A stretch of DNA of 64,000 nt from Cyanobium sp. ATX 6F1 (GTDB lineage Bacteria; Cyanobacteriota; Cyanobacteriia; PCC-6307; Cyanobiaceae), in the NCBI RefSeq assembly GCF_024346315.1, contig NZ_JAGQCS010000007.1:62001-126000 (forward strand), in the 5' to 3' direction. Of the stretch, positions 39,613 to 51,438 are shown one piece after another. Made by a program: the position numbers and the translations under genes. How positions within the stretch are numbered: position 1 is the first letter of the stretch; every line of letters starts with the position of its first letter. The notes below the pieces were generated by a model, which saw only the letters and a list, made by a program, of their open reading frames with translations, was not told where the DNA came from and made no database searches.

Positions 39613-40800
39613 TCAGGGCGCTGCCACCACCTGCACCCGGGCGGCGGCCCGGTCCGCCCGGCCCTGGGCCTCGGCCCGGTCGCGGCCGCTGGCCAGGGCC
39701 ACCCCCATGCGACGCAGGGGCCGGGCCTCGGGCTTGCCGAACAGCAACACCTGGGTGCTTGGCTCCATCAGGGCTTCGGCCACCCCTTCGAAGGCCACCC
39801 GCTCCAGGGCCCGATCCGCCAGGATCACCCGGCTGGCGGCGGCTCCGGTGGAGCGGATCTCGGGGATCGGCAGACCCAGCACCGCCCGCAGGTGCAGCTC
39901 GAATTCGCTCAGGTTCTGGCCCACCAGGGTCACCAGGCCGGTGTCGTGGGGCCGGGGGGAGAGCTCGGAGAACACCACCTCCTCCTGGCCGGGATCGCCA
40001 CAGAGGAAGAACTCCACTCCGAACAGGCCGGCGCCCCCCAGGTGATCCGTCACCCTGCGGGCCATGGCCTGGGCGGTGGCCAGCTGCGCCTCGCCCAGTT
40101 CAGCCGGCTGCCAGCTGCACTGGTAGTCGCCCCGCTCCTGCAGGTGGCCGATCGGCGGGCAAAACAGCGTTGGGCCCTGCCACTGGCGAACGGTGAGCAG
40201 GGTGATCTCGAGCTCGAAGCGCAGGAATTCCTCCACGATCACCTTCGCCCCCGCGCCCCGGGCGCCGGCCAGGGCCGCCTCCCAGGCCGCTTCGATGCCG
40301 CCCGGGGCCTCCACCACGCTCTGGCCCTTGCCCGAGGAGCTCATCACCGGCTTGACCACCACCGGCCAGCCGAGGCCCTCGGCGGCGGCGGCCAGTTCGG
40401 CGGCGCTGCTGGCGTAGGCAAAGCGGGCCGTGCGCAGTCCCAGTTCCCGGGCGGCCAGGTCCCGGATGCGGTCGCGGTTCATGGTCACGGCGGTGGCCCG
40501 GGCCGTGGGGATCACGGTGAGGCCTTCAGCCTCCAGTTCGGCCAGGGCGTCCACCGCCAGGGCCTCGATCTCTGGGATCACCAGGTCGGGCCGGTGGCGC
40601 CGCACCACCGCCTTGAGGGCCTCCGGATCCCCCATGGCCACCACCTCGGCCACCTGGGCCACCTGCATCGCCGGGGCGCCGGCGTAGCGATCGACGGCGA
40701 TCACCCGGCAGCCGAGGCGCTGGGCGGCGATCGCCACCTCCTTGCCCAGTTCGCCGCTGCCGAGAAGCATCAGGGTGCGGGGGAAGGTGGTGCTGGCCAT
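39613..40800 (-). CDS. purT: Formate-dependent phosphoribosylglycinamide formyltransferase PurT
   Basis: A 395-residue ATP-grasp enzyme that formylates GAR using formate and ATP, an alternative to folate-dependent PurN. The N-terminal segment LMLLGSGELGKEVAIAAQRLG, the ATP-grasp loop VVVKPVMSSSGKGQSVV, and FGVEFFLCGD...VVFSELSPRPHDTG are typical. Length matches the family (about 390). purU, which can supply formate, is at 50.5 kb, and purF and purL are also in the window. It is divergent from a small membrane protein gene and upstream of the LCP gene on the same strand. Confidence 0.95.
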   Translation of the reverse strand: MASTTFPRTLMLLGSGELGKEVAIAAQRLGCRVIAVDRYAGAPAMQVAQVAEVVAMGDPEALKAVVRRHRPDLVIPEIEALAVDALAELEAEGLTVIPTARATAVTMNRDRIRDLAARELGLRTARFAYASSAAELAAAAEGLGWPVVVKPVMSSSGKGQSVVEAPGGIEAAWEAALAGARGAGAKVIVEEFLRFELEITLLTVRQWQGPTLFCPPIGHLQERGDYQCSWQPAELGEAQLATAQAMARRVTDHLGGAGLFGVEFFLCGDPGQEEVVFSELSPRPHDTGLVTLVGQNLSEFELHLRAVLGLPIPEIRSTGAAASRVILADRALERVAFEGVAEALMEPSTQVLLFGKPEARPLRRMGVALASGRDRAEAQGRADRAAARVQVVAAP

Positions 40801-40862
40801 GGATCGAGCGCTCTCTGGCGGGATACTGGCCTGATCTTCCTCCGGCGGGCCGCCCGATCACG

Positions 40863-41072
40863 ATGGTGTTGCAGCCTTGGCCCGATGCACTGCTGGCGGT
40901 GCCCACCCTGGCCTTCTCCACCGCCGGTGATGCGGCCCAGGGCCTGATCTTTGGCTGGAACATCGCCGATCTCCAGAAGTGGACCCTGATCTACCTGGGG
41001 GTTTCCTCCCTGGCCTTCGTGGTCGTCTGGGTGGTGGGACTGCTGCGCCGCCCAGGCCCCCCTCAGCCCTGA
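40863..41072 (+). CDS. Small membrane protein of unknown function
   Basis: A 69-residue protein with one clear hydrophobic helix (about residues 38-60, WTLIYLGVSSLAFVVVWVVG) and a short basic C-terminus. The N-terminal part (FSTAGDAAQGLIFGWN) is moderately hydrophobic. It is not recognised. Its position between purT (divergent) and the small gene at 41063 (convergent, 10-bp overlap), and its membrane-protein-like composition, support it being real. Confidence is limited by its length. Confidence 0.55.
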   Translation: MVLQPWPDALLAVPTLAFSTAGDAAQGLIFGWNIADLQKWTLIYLGVSSLAFVVVWVVGLLRRPGPPQP

Positions 41073-41311
41073 GGGTCGGGGATCAGCCCCAGCTGCTTCA
41101 CCGGGGGCTCCTCATCGATGAAGCCGTAGTCGGCGAACAGTTGGGAGTCGCTGTGGCTGATGTGCTGGCCGTCATGGCGGCGCTCCAGGCGGAAGCCCTC
41201 GGCGGCCATGCGCCGCATCAGTGCCGCCGTCTCCTCGAAGCGGGCCGCCATGGCCTCGAGGCTGGCGCAGTCGGAGCTGAGGCCAGCGTCCTTCCAGATG
41301 AAATAGGCCAT
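41063..41311 (-). CDS. Small conserved cyanobacterial protein of unknown function
   Basis: An 82-residue soluble protein beginning MAYFIWKDAGLSSDCASLEA, with an amphipathic helix (FEETAALMRRMAAEGFRLER) and an acidic end. I recall similar short proteins in cyanobacteria but cannot assign a function. The ATG lies 6 bp after the mraY stop, so it is probably the last gene of the mraY transcript. Its 3' end overlaps the convergent small membrane protein gene by 10 bp. Confidence 0.68.
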   Translation of the reverse strand: MAYFIWKDAGLSSDCASLEAMAARFEETAALMRRMAAEGFRLERRHDGQHISHSDSQLFADYGFIDEEPPVKQLGLIPDPQG

Positions 41312-41317
41312 CGGCGT

Positions 41318-42400
41318 TCAGGGCAGCAGCACAAGTCCTGCCATCACTAGTAGCAGGGATGTGGCCCAGAAGCCCACCACCACCTGCTGCTCGCTGGCGC
41401 CCCCGAGCTCGAAGTGGTGATGCAGGGGCGCCATGCGCAGCACCCGTTTCCCCTGGCCATCGGGCCCTTTGGTGGCCTTGAACACCCACACCTGAACGAT
41501 CACGGAGAGGGATTCGGCCAGGAACACCCCGCCCATCAGCAGCAGCGGCCAGAGGCTGTTGCTGAGCAGGGCGATCGCCGCCAGGGACGCGCCCATGGCC
41601 AGCGAACCGGTGTCGCCCATGAACACCCGGGCCGGATGGCGGTTGTGCACCAGGAAGCCCAGCCAGGCTCCGGCCATGGCGGCGCTGAAGCCCGCCAGGG
41701 CGGGGTCGCCTTCGTGGCCGCGCAGCATCAGCTGCAGCCCGAGACCGGTGAACACCACGGCGCCGCAGCCGGCCGCCAGCCCGTCGAGGCCATCGGTGAG
41801 GTTCGTGCCGTTGCTTTCGGCCAGCACCACGAACAGGCCGAGGGGCCAGATCAGCAGGCCCAGGGGCAGCACCCAGCCCAGGGGCAGGGCCACATCGCCG
41901 GCGATCCAACCCTGGTGGGCCGCCACAGCCAGGAAGATCAGCGCCGCCAGGGCCTGGAGCAGCAGTTTGCCCTTGGGACTCAGGCCGGTGTTGGTGCGTT
42001 TGGTGAGGCTGCGCCAGTCATCGAGGCCGCCGATCGCCAGAAAGGCCAGGCTCAGGGCGGCCACAGCCACCAGGCGCGGATCGCTGGGGGCCACCAGCCC
42101 CCCCACGATCACCCCCACTGGCACCACCAACAGGCCCCCCATGGTGGGGGTCCCCGCCTTGCCGTGATGGGCCTGGGGCCCCTCCTGGCGGATCACCTGG
42201 CCCAGTTTGAGCGCCCGCAGCCGCGGGACGCCCCAGAGGCCCAGCAGAGCGGTGATCAGCGCCGCGATCAGCAGCGGAGGGGTGAGCTGGGGGGCTCTGG
42301 CCAGACCATCGCTCAGCAGGCAACCCAGCAGCAACAGCAGGGCCAGAACCGCCGCCATGGGGCTGTTGGCGGCCTTGGAGGTCGAAGTCGGGGTGGCCAA
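41318..42400 (-). CDS. mraY: Phospho-N-acetylmuramoyl-pentapeptide transferase MraY
   Basis: A ~360-residue polytopic enzyme that makes lipid I on the cytoplasmic face of the inner membrane, the first membrane step of peptidoglycan synthesis. The [11 protein letters not shown] and [20 protein letters not shown] segments, the catalytic-region [12 protein letters not shown] and the [12 protein letters not shown] motif are all intact, with about ten hydrophobic helices. The start is uncertain: the TTG at 42400 has GGAG 10 nt upstream and is used here; an ATG at 42358 and a TTG at 42418 are in frame. The small gene at 41063 follows. Confidence 0.94.
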   Translation of the reverse strand: MATPTSTSKAANSPMAAVLALLLLLGCLLSDGLARAPQLTPPLLIAALITALLGLWGVPRLRALKLGQVIRQEGPQAHHGKAGTPTMGGLLVVPVGVIVGGLVAPSDPRLVAVAALSLAFLAIGGLDDWRSLTKRTNTGLSPKGKLLLQALAALIFLAVAAHQGWIAGDVALPLGWVLPLGLLIWPLGLFVVLAESNGTNLTDGLDGLAAGCGAVVFTGLGLQLMLRGHEGDPALAGFSAAMAGAWLGFLVHNRHPARVFMGDTGSLAMGASLAAIALLSNSLWPLLLMGGVFLAESLSVIVQVWVFKATKGPDGQGKRVLRMAPLHHHFELGGASEQQVVVGFWATSLLLVMAGLVLLP

Positions 42401-42470
42401 GGCGGCGAATCTCCTCAAGTGCGGCGGAGCTCGTGGCTCTCGCCTCGGCGGGACCCTAGGCCACGGGATT

Positions 42471-42722
42471 TCAGTCTTCCCAGTTCTCCTCGGCGGGCTC
42501 GTCGGCCTGGTTGTAATCCTCCTTCTCGCCCATCAGCGCCGAGAGTTCCTCCTCTTCCACCGTGCTCACATCGGGAGCGGCGGCTTCCTCATCCGCCACG
42601 AGCCGGCCGCTGGCCTCCAGCCAGCTGAGCAGATCGGGCTCTTCCCGCAAGGGCAGCACCGGAGCTGGCTCATCGCGCCGATAGCGTGTCAATGAGGGAT
42701 TGATGGTATCGAGAATGCTCAT
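42471..42722 (-). CDS. DUF3134 family protein
   Basis: An 83-residue acidic protein. The family-like core is [15 protein letters not shown], followed by a Glu-rich tail ending ENWED. DUF3134 is a small cyanobacterial family of unknown function; the match is from memory. The ATG at 42722 gives the usual [16 protein letters not shown] start; a longer frame upstream does not look like coding sequence. It is divergent from the small membrane protein gene at 42785. Confidence 0.72.
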   Translation of the reverse strand: MSILDTINPSLTRYRRDEPAPVLPLREEPDLLSWLEASGRLVADEEAAAPDVSTVEEEELSALMGEKEDYNQADEPAEENWED

Positions 42723-42784
42723 GAACGCCCTCGGGCTCGCTGGGTCCTGGTGACCAATCCACGACCTTAGCGGAGCCACTTCCT

Positions 42785-43077
42785 GTGTCGATCACCACCA
42801 GCAACTCGCAGCTGCCGCTGCGCAAGTGGGCTGAGCTGGCCCTGGTGTGGCTCGCGGCCCTGGGGCTGAGTGCGCTGCTGGGCTGGGCGGGCCAGCGCTG
42901 GCCGGAACGACTGCCCATCCAGCCGTGGCTGGTGATGGCGCTGGTGTTGGGCCCCCCGGCGCTGATCGCCCTGGTGCTGGTGCTGCGCTGGCCCGCCCGG
43001 GCGCTCGGCGCCCTCCCGAACGGTGGGCTGGAGGGCGGCGGGGGAGAATCGTCGGATTGCGAAGGGGAGCAGGGTTG

Positions 43078-43078
<1 letters not shown>
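42785..43078 (+). CDS. Small membrane protein upstream of argG
   Basis: A 97-residue protein with two hydrophobic helices (about 17-35, [19 protein letters not shown], and about 48-68, [20 protein letters not shown]) and a Gly/Glu-rich C-terminus. It starts with GTG and its TGA stop overlaps the argG ATG by one base (TGATG), suggesting translational coupling. Not recognised; a membrane location is likely from composition. Confidence 0.65.
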
Positions 43079-44283
<1,205 letters not shown>

Positions 44284-44292
44284 AGACTTGTT

Positions 44293-44317
44293 GCGGCCTG
44301 AAGGCAGCTCAGGCCGC
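44293..44317. terminator. Hairpin between convergent argG and the coiled-coil gene
   Basis: GCGGCCTGA (44293-44301) pairs perfectly with TCAGGCCGC (44309-44317) over a 7-nt loop. It begins 10 nt after the argG stop and covers the stop codon of the convergent gene. There is no U-tract on either strand, so it is at best a weak or bidirectional terminator. Confidence 0.4.
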
Positions 44318-44635
44318 CGAGCTGTCGGAGCTGTGGCCCTTGAGCAGTTTGCGGGTCCAGGAACCCAAGCCGTTGGGGAAAGGCAGCTGTGGGGGCTGGC
44401 CTTCGGCCGCTCCCTGCAGGGCGAAACGGGCCTGCTCCCGCAGGGCCTGATGCTCCTCCGCCAGCAGCCTGGTGCGCTCCTGCACCGGCTGCAGTTGCTG
44501 CTGGAACTTGCGCTCAAAGATGGCGGGCAGCTCCGCCAGCAGCGTTTCCAGTTCCGCCACCTGATGGCGGGTGGCTTCCAGGTCGCGGAGCAGGGCTTCG
44601 CGGGCCGACGGCTGAGTGAATGGGGTGGTGACCAA
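44309..44635 (-). CDS. Coiled-coil protein of unknown function
   Basis: A ~108-residue protein. Residues about 10-75 form a predicted coiled coil (SAREALLRDLEATRHQVAEL, FERKFQQQLQPVQERTRLL), followed by a short tail (FPNGLGSWTRKLLKG). No enzymatic motif is seen. The start is inferred as a TTG at 44635 (LVTTPFTQPS...), because sequence further upstream in this frame looks noncoding. It lies 229 bp downstream of rpsF on the same strand and convergent to argG. Confidence 0.55.
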   Translation of the reverse strand: MVTTPFTQPSAREALLRDLEATRHQVAELETLLAELPAIFERKFQQQLQPVQERTRLLAEEHQALREQARFALQGAAEGQPPQLPFPNGLGSWTRKLLKGHSSDSSAA

Positions 44636-44801
44636 GGCGAGCGTCCATCCCGAAGGCCTTCCATCATCCCCCACATCACGGGGCGGTGATGACGCAACCG
44701 CGTCAGCTTCTGGTGATGAACAGGCCTTCAGCAGGGGCCGGCCCCAACGGGGGACCGGGGCGCGGTGGCCATCGTCCGGGAACATGCGCGGACGGTATCG
44801 G

Positions 44802-44859
44802 ATGGTTGGCCCGCCCACAAGGCAGGCCAGCACTTGGCTCCAGGCCAACGGCCAACCAT
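44802..44859. repeat. Inverted repeats between rpsF and the coiled-coil gene
   Basis: ATGGTTGGC (44802-44810) and GCCAACCAT (44851-44859) are perfect 9-bp inverted repeats. Inside the loop TTGGC (44834-44838) pairs with GCCAA (44844-44848). The structure begins 5 bp past the rpsF stop codon. It has no U-tract; it could protect or process the rpsF 3' end, or be a small RNA. Confidence 0.4.
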
Positions 44860-44864
44860 TCAGC

Positions 44865-45242
44865 TCAGGCCTCTACGGCGGCGGCGGTCGCTTCCTCTGT
44901 GGTGGAGGTGGTGGCCACGGGCACGCTGCCGGTGCGTGGCGGGGGCACCGGACCGTCCTGCTTGACGGTGAGGTAACGGATCACGTCTTCACTCAGGCGC
45001 ATGGCTCGCTCCAGGGCGATCACCTGCTGGCCGTCCCCGTTGTGGGTGAGCTGCACGTAGATCCCTTCCTTGTGCTTGGCGATCGTGTAGGCCAGGCGAC
45101 GCTTGCCCCGCATCTGTGACTCGTAGACCTCGGCGCCGGCCTCGGTCACCAGGTCGCGGTACTTGTTGACATGGGTTTCGACCTCCTCCTCCGGGATGTC
45201 CGGGCGAAGGATGTACATGGTCTCGTAATAAAGCTCGGACAT
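44865..45242 (-). CDS. rpsF: 30S ribosomal protein S6
   Basis: A 125-residue S6 protein of the small ribosomal subunit platform. The conserved N-terminal strand [11 protein letters not shown] and the segment [19 protein letters not shown] are clear. The last ~25 residues are a Pro/Thr/Ala-rich extension beyond the usual S6 length. A TAGGGT hexamer at 45333-45338 (minus strand) is 90 nt upstream and may be the promoter. No rpsR or rplI follows, which is normal for cyanobacteria. Confidence 0.95.
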   Translation of the reverse strand: MSELYYETMYILRPDIPEEEVETHVNKYRDLVTEAGAEVYESQMRGKRRLAYTIAKHKEGIYVQLTHNGDGQQVIALERAMRLSEDVIRYLTVKQDGPVPPPRTGSVPVATTSTTEEATAAAVEA

Positions 45243-45391
45243 GGAATCTCCGTTGAGGACTCTGGCCGGCGCGGGGCGGGCCGAGGGGGATGAGGCCGAT
45301 CGGCCATGGGCCTGATCAGCGACGGATTGATGACCCTATCGCGGCGCCTGATCGCCAGCCCCAGCCTCAGCTTCCTGCGGGGCGCCGGTTC

Positions 45392-45859
45392 TCAGTAGAG
45401 CTGCATGCGCACGGCCTCCGAGACGGTGGGAATGTCGGCCTCCTTACCGCGCAAGCACTGCACGGCGGCGAACAGCACCAGCACCAGGGTGCCCAGGTAG
45501 ACGGTGTTGCTCAGGGTGCGGATCGCGAAGCTGGCCCCCAGGGGGGTGAGCAGCACGTTGAAGGCCAGGGTGAGCAGCACCAGCACGATGTCCAGCAGGA
45601 TCGCCTGCAGCACGTTGAAGCGGATGAAGTAGGGCACCTTCGGGTTGCGCACCACCGCCAGGAACAGCAGCAGGAACAACAGGAAGCCGCCGAAGGGCAC
45701 CAGCTGCTGCAGCATCACCACAGGGATCACCGGCAGGCTGAGCCACTGCAAGGCGGGAAACATCCCGTAAAGGGAGCGTCCGAAGGGCACCCCCTCGCTC
45801 CAGGGCAGCAGGTAGGCCAGCAGCGCCAGCAGCCGCTGCCAGATCGGTGGTTCCGCCAT
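45392..45859 (-). CDS. Tic20-family membrane protein
   Basis: A 155-residue membrane protein with four hydrophobic helices (about 7-19, 44-68, 84-105 and 120-138) and the Tic20 landmark YFIRFNVLQAILLDI. In chloroplasts Tic20 is a channel subunit of the inner-envelope protein translocon; the role of cyanobacterial homologs is not settled. It lies 24 bp downstream of aroE on the same strand. The aroE TAG stop begins a TAGCCT hexamer. Confidence 0.85.
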   Translation of the reverse strand: MAEPPIWQRLLALLAYLLPWSEGVPFGRSLYGMFPALQWLSLPVIPVVMLQQLVPFGGFLLFLLLFLAVVRNPKVPYFIRFNVLQAILLDIVLVLLTLAFNVLLTPLGASFAIRTLSNTVYLGTLVLVLFAAVQCLRGKEADIPTVSEAVRMQLY

Positions 45860-45883
45860 GGGACCCGTTGTGGTCGCCTGAGG

Positions 45884-46801
45884 CTAGGGCCCCTCCAGCC
45901 GGTCCAGGGCCGCCCGGCGCATCGTCTCCACCGGCACCTGCTGCAGGCCGCTCCAGAGCCGCAGGGCCGCGGCCCCCTGCTGCACCAGCATCTCCAGGCC
46001 GTCGAGGCCGCGGCCGCCCCGGGCCGCCGCTTCCCGCAGCAGCCGGGTGGGCCGGGGGGTGTAGATCAGGTCATAGACCACCACGCCGGGACGCAGCCGA
46101 TCCAGCTGGCCGGGGGTGAGGGGGCAGCGCTGGGCCGCCGCCGGATCCTCCGCTGCGGCCATGCCCAGGGGCGTGGTGTTGACCACCAGATCGGCCTGGG
46201 CCACGGCGCTGGAAAGGGGGCCGTCGCCGGGGTCATCGCTGTCGTCCCAGGCCAGGGCTTCGATGCCTGGGGCCCAGGGGCGGCAGCTCTCGATGAAGGG
46301 CTCCAGGCTTGCGGCCCGGCGCCCCGCCACGCTGATCCGCTCGAGATCCAGTTCAGCGCAGCCGGCGACCACGGCCCGGGCGCTGCCGCCGCAGCCCAGC
46401 ACCAGGGCGCGTTGGCCCCGCCACGGAGCAGGTCCGTTCCCGTCCCGCAGGGGCGCGAGGAACCCCTCCACATCAGTGTTGGTGCCCATCCAGCCTCCCT
46501 CGGCCCGGCGCACCAGGGTGTTGACGGCCCCCAGTCGCCGGGCCAGGGGACTGAGCGCGTCCGCCAGTTCCGCCGCCGCCTGTTTGTGGGGCAGGGTGAC
46601 GTTGAGGCCACGGCAATCGAGGGCTTCGAGGGCGCGCAACACAGCGGCCAGTTCTGCCGCCGGCGTCGGCAGGGCCAGGTAGGCCCAGTTCAGCCCCAGC
46701 TCCGCCAGGGCGGCATTGTGCATCGCCGGTGAGAGCGAGTGACCCACCGGGTCCCCGAGAACGCCCACCAGGGCTGTGGCTCCATCGATGGTTGGGGGCA
46801 T
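45884..46801 (-). CDS. aroE: Shikimate dehydrogenase (NADP+)
   Basis: A 305-residue enzyme that reduces 3-dehydroshikimate to shikimate. The N-terminal substrate-binding segment [17 protein letters not shown], the catalytic lysine in [12 protein letters not shown], the NADP Rossmann loop [12 protein letters not shown] with NRTA-like GRRAAS, and VVNTTPLGM are intact. The ATG at 46801 is selected because family sequence begins within ten residues; the upstream frame runs into the dnaK leader. It is divergent from dnaK (133 bp). A DAHP synthase gene at 57.7 kb belongs to the same pathway. Confidence 0.94.
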   Translation of the reverse strand: MPPTIDGATALVGVLGDPVGHSLSPAMHNAALAELGLNWAYLALPTPAAELAAVLRALEALDCRGLNVTLPHKQAAAELADALSPLARRLGAVNTLVRRAEGGWMGTNTDVEGFLAPLRDGNGPAPWRGQRALVLGCGGSARAVVAGCAELDLERISVAGRRAASLEPFIESCRPWAPGIEALAWDDSDDPGDGPLSSAVAQADLVVNTTPLGMAAAEDPAAAQRCPLTPGQLDRLRPGVVVYDLIYTPRPTRLLREAAARGGRGLDGLEMLVQQGAAALRLWSGLQQVPVETMRRAALDRLEGP

Positions 46802-46858
46802 CGGCCCGGGCTCCTCTGCGGGCTCCTCTCCAGGCACCGTACGGGAACGGTTCGGGAA

Positions 46859-46890
46859 CCACACCTCGCCTGGGCAGGCCCCTGGTGTGG
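46859..46890 (+). promoter_or_regulatory. Stem-loop in the dnaK upstream region
   Basis: CCACACC (46859-46865) pairs with GGTGTGG (46884-46890), enclosing an inner stem GCCT/AGGC (46868-46871 and 46876-46879). It ends 44 nt before the dnaK ATG. A direct repeat CGGGAAC lies just upstream (46842-46848 and 46853-46859). No CIRCE element is present. A leader-RNA role is speculative. Confidence 0.35.
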
Positions 46891-46934
46891 AGGATGCATC
46901 CAGTTCAAACCACCCGTTCCAAAGGAGGGCCCCG

Positions 46935-48836
<1,902 letters not shown>

Positions 48837-48873
48837 GCCCTCGGGTTCGCCGGGGTCCCAGCGATCCAGATCA

Positions 48874-48899
48874 GCCCCCGCTCCGGCGGGGGCTTTTTT
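48874..48899 (+). terminator. Intrinsic terminator of dnaK
   Basis: GCCCCCGC (48874-48881), loop TCCG, GCGGGGGC (48886-48893), then six T residues (48894-48899). This is a textbook rho-independent terminator, 37 nt after the dnaK stop. Its last base overlaps the stop codon of the convergent oxidase gene. Confidence 0.92.
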
Positions 48900-49978
48900 C
48901 ATGCTTCGATCTGCTCGGCCACCCAGGCGGCGCTGGCCGGTGCCAGCAGGATGCCGTTGCGGTAATGACCGGTGCTCACCAGTAGCCCGGGCCTCGGTTC
49001 GATCAGCACCGGGGCCGGCTGGCCCACGGGTCGCACCCGAAGCCCCTGCCACTGGCGCACGGTGCTGGCCTGACGCAGCCAGGTCGGGGCGTCACCCTGC
49101 AGGTTGGCCAGGTTGGTCAGCGCATCGGGGCTGGCGCTCTCGCCCGGCTCCAGGGTGGCCCCGATCCAGAGCCGCCGCTGGGGCCGGGGCACCAGGTTGA
49201 TCCCTCGCCAGACCAGTGATCCTGGCCAGAGCTCGGGGGTTGAGGCTGCCAGTTCCAGTTCCAGGGCCTGGCCCAGCACGGGCTCCAGGGGGAGTTCGAT
49301 CCCCAGCGTTTCCAGCAGGGGGGCGCTGCCCAGCCCGGCCGCCACCACGATCTTGTCGGCGCTCAGCTGCGCGCCGCCGGCCATCCGTATCCGCCAGCGG
49401 CCCGATGGACCTGGGGCGGGCTCGAGGTGCTCCACCGGTTCGTGCTGAAGGTTCAGGCCATGGGCGCGGCCATCGCACTCCAGCGCTTCACCCCAGCGGC
49501 TGGGATCGAGCTGGCCGTCACGGGGGGACCAGATCCCCCCCAGGGCGCCGCGGGGCAGGGCGGGCTCCAGCCCTTCGAGTGCGGAGGCCGTGCGCAGTTC
49601 CAGCGGCGGCCCGCTGGCTCCGCTGCGGCACACCAGGGCCTGCTGCCTCTGCCAGTCGTCGCCGTCATGGGCCAGCAGCAGCAGACCTCGCCGCAATTCC
49701 ACCGGCTGGCCCGCCGCCGCCAGCAGGCCCTGCCATTGCTCCAGCAGCGCCAGGGAGTGTTGGCGCAGGCGCCAGCCCCGGCCACTGCGGCGCCGGTAGA
49801 CGTCGGCCATCAGCAGCCCAAGGGCGGCTTCGCTGCCCCCTCTCACGCCCGCCGGCTGGCCCCCATCGATCAGCTGTACCTCGTGGCCCCGCCGGCTCAG
49901 AAGCCAGGCGCAGCAACGGCCGACGAACCCCCCGCCGATCACCACCACCGAACGGGCGGCGGCCGGCGGGGGGGCCAT
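48899..49978 (-). CDS. FAD-dependent amine oxidase (glycine oxidase ThiO-like)
   Basis: A 359-residue DAO-fold flavoprotein. The Rossmann loop VVVIGGGFVGRCCAWLLSRRG is near the N-terminus, IVVAAGLGSAPLLETLG is the second FAD segment, and the C-terminal GHYRNGILLAPASA matches ThiO/DadA-type oxidases. ThiO makes the glycine imine for thiazole synthesis of thiamine; no other thi gene is nearby, so the role is tentative. The start is ATG 49978 or GTG 49984; the GTG overlaps the psbQ stop (GTGA), so the two genes are probably co-transcribed. Confidence 0.78.
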   Translation of the reverse strand: MAPPPAAARSVVVIGGGFVGRCCAWLLSRRGHEVQLIDGGQPAGVRGGSEAALGLLMADVYRRRSGRGWRLRQHSLALLEQWQGLLAAAGQPVELRRGLLLLAHDGDDWQRQQALVCRSGASGPPLELRTASALEGLEPALPRGALGGIWSPRDGQLDPSRWGEALECDGRAHGLNLQHEPVEHLEPAPGPSGRWRIRMAGGAQLSADKIVVAAGLGSAPLLETLGIELPLEPVLGQALELELAASTPELWPGSLVWRGINLVPRPQRRLWIGATLEPGESASPDALTNLANLQGDAPTWLRQASTVRQWQGLRVRPVGQPAPVLIEPRPGLLVSTGHYRNGILLAPASAAWVAEQIEA

Positions 49979-49980
49979 GC

Positions 49981-50463
49981 TCACACCTGGTTGAGGGCCG
50001 TCTTCACTTCCTGGGGCAGCACCTGGGCATAGCGACCGATGCCGCTCGCCACCTGGATGTAGGCCTTGCGCAGGCGCTCACCGTCCTGCAGGCGGGCCGC
50101 CTCATCCAGCTGGGCCAGGGAGCTCTTGACCTGGGCCGCCAGCAGGTCGGCCGAGGGGCGATCGGCCGGCAGCAGGCGTTGGTTGATGTACAGCATCTGC
50201 CGCCCCATCTCCTGGAAGGGGCCATGGATCAAGTTGCGGGTGAAGACCCAGTTCTTGTCGTTCACCAGGGTGGCCAGTTCGGTGAGCTCGTTGCGGGAGG
50301 CCAGGAAGCCTTCGGCCTGGCGCTGGATCACCGCCAGATCGGCGGAGCTGATGGTGGGTGGTTTGGAAGGTTCACCGGAGCAGGCCGCCAGAGCGAAACT
50401 GAGCACCACCGCGAGGCCGATGGCCAGGAAGTGTCGAACGGTCGAAACCAGCAGGGCGGCCAT
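49981..50463 (-). CDS. psbQ: Photosystem II lipoprotein PsbQ (CyanoQ)
   Basis: A 160-residue lumenal lipoprotein of photosystem II. A signal peptide with lipobox LAAC (Cys28) precedes a four-helix bundle: ISSADLAVIQRQAEGFLASR, the conserved NDKNWVFTRNLIHGP segment, then QMLYINQRLLPADR and ALNQV at the end. CyanoQ stabilises the oxygen-evolving complex. This gene is direct evidence for an oxygenic phototroph. TAAAGT 21 nt upstream is a candidate -10. It is followed by the ThiO-like gene with overlapping codons and is divergent from purU. Confidence 0.9.
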   Translation of the reverse strand: MAALLVSTVRHFLAIGLAVVLSFALAACSGEPSKPPTISSADLAVIQRQAEGFLASRNELTELATLVNDKNWVFTRNLIHGPFQEMGRQMLYINQRLLPADRPSADLLAAQVKSSLAQLDEAARLQDGERLRKAYIQVASGIGRYAQVLPQEVKTALNQV

Positions 50464-50484
50464 GGGGGGGGGACGAGCTGGGCG

Positions 50485-50490
50485 ACTTTA
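50485..50490 (-). promoter_or_regulatory. Candidate -10 element of psbQ (TAAAGT)
   Basis: Minus-strand TAAAGT, 21 nt before the psbQ ATG, in the 82-bp gap shared with purU. Inferred from the hexamer pattern. Confidence 0.35.
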
Positions 50491-50545
50491 ACGGCGGTAA
50501 CCGGCACAATGCCCCGATGCTTCAGCAACTGTCCGGAGGGAAGCG

Positions 50546-51418
50546 ATGAGCGATCCCACGGCCATCCTTCAGTTGATTTGCCCGGATCGTCCGGGGTTGG
50601 TGAGTGAGCTCTCAGGCTGGGTGGCGGCCAACGGCGGCAACATCCGCCATGCCGACCACCACACCGACCTGGGGGCGGGTCTGTTCCTGAGCAGGATCGA
50701 ATGGCAGCTCGAGGGATTCGGTTTGCCGCGCGAAGCGATCGTGCCCGCCACCTCGGCCCTGGCCCAGCGGCTCGAGGGGGTGGGTCAGGTCCATTTCTCC
50801 GACGAGACGCCCCGGGTGGCGATCTTCGTGAGCAAGCAGGACCACTGTCTGGTGGACCTGCTCTGGCGCACCCGCGCCGGCGAGTTGCCGATGCAGGTGC
50901 CGCTGGTGATCTCCAACCACGGCGACCTGCGGCCGCTGGCGGAGGATTTCGGTGCCCGCTTCGAGCATCTGCCGATCAGTGCCGCCACCAGGGAGCTGGT
51001 GGAGCAGCGTCAGCTGGAGTTGCTGGCCGATGAGGGGATCGAACTGGTGGTGCTGGCCAAGTACATGCAGGTGATCAGTCCTGCTTTCCTGCAGCGCTTC
51101 GACGCCCCGGAGGCCTTTCAGCGGGTGATCAACATTCACCATTCCTTCCTGCCCGCGTTCAAGGGCGCCCAGCCCTACCACCGGGCCTGGGAGCGGGGTG
51201 TGAAACTGATCGGCGCCACGGCCCACTACGTCAGTGAAGACCTTGACGGCGGCCCGATCATCGCCCAGGCCACCGTGGGTGTGAGCCACCGCGATGAGGT
51301 GGATGATCTGATCCGCAAGGGCCGCGACACCGAGCGCTTGGCCCTGGCCCGGGCCCTGCGCCTGCACCTGCGGCGCCAGGTGATGGTCTACCGGGGCCGC
51401 ACGGCGGTGTTCGATTGA
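50546..51418 (+). CDS. purU: Formyltetrahydrofolate deformylase PurU
   Basis: A 290-residue enzyme that hydrolyses 10-formyltetrahydrofolate to formate and tetrahydrofolate. An N-terminal ACT domain (LQLICPDRPGLVSELSGWVA) precedes a formyltransferase-fold domain with VISNHGDLRPLAEDFG, VLAKYMQVISPAFLQRF, NIHHSFLPAFKGAQPY and the conserved GATAHYVSEDLDGGPII. GGAGG lies about 8 nt before the ATG. Released formate could be used by PurT (39.6-40.8 kb). The next gene begins 20 nt past its stop. Confidence 0.95.
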   Translation: MSDPTAILQLICPDRPGLVSELSGWVAANGGNIRHADHHTDLGAGLFLSRIEWQLEGFGLPREAIVPATSALAQRLEGVGQVHFSDETPRVAIFVSKQDHCLVDLLWRTRAGELPMQVPLVISNHGDLRPLAEDFGARFEHLPISAATRELVEQRQLELLADEGIELVVLAKYMQVISPAFLQRFDAPEAFQRVINIHHSFLPAFKGAQPYHRAWERGVKLIGATAHYVSEDLDGGPIIAQATVGVSHRDEVDDLIRKGRDTERLALARALRLHLRRQVMVYRGRTAVFD

Positions 51419-51438
51419 GAGATGAGGGGCCGGTCGGT

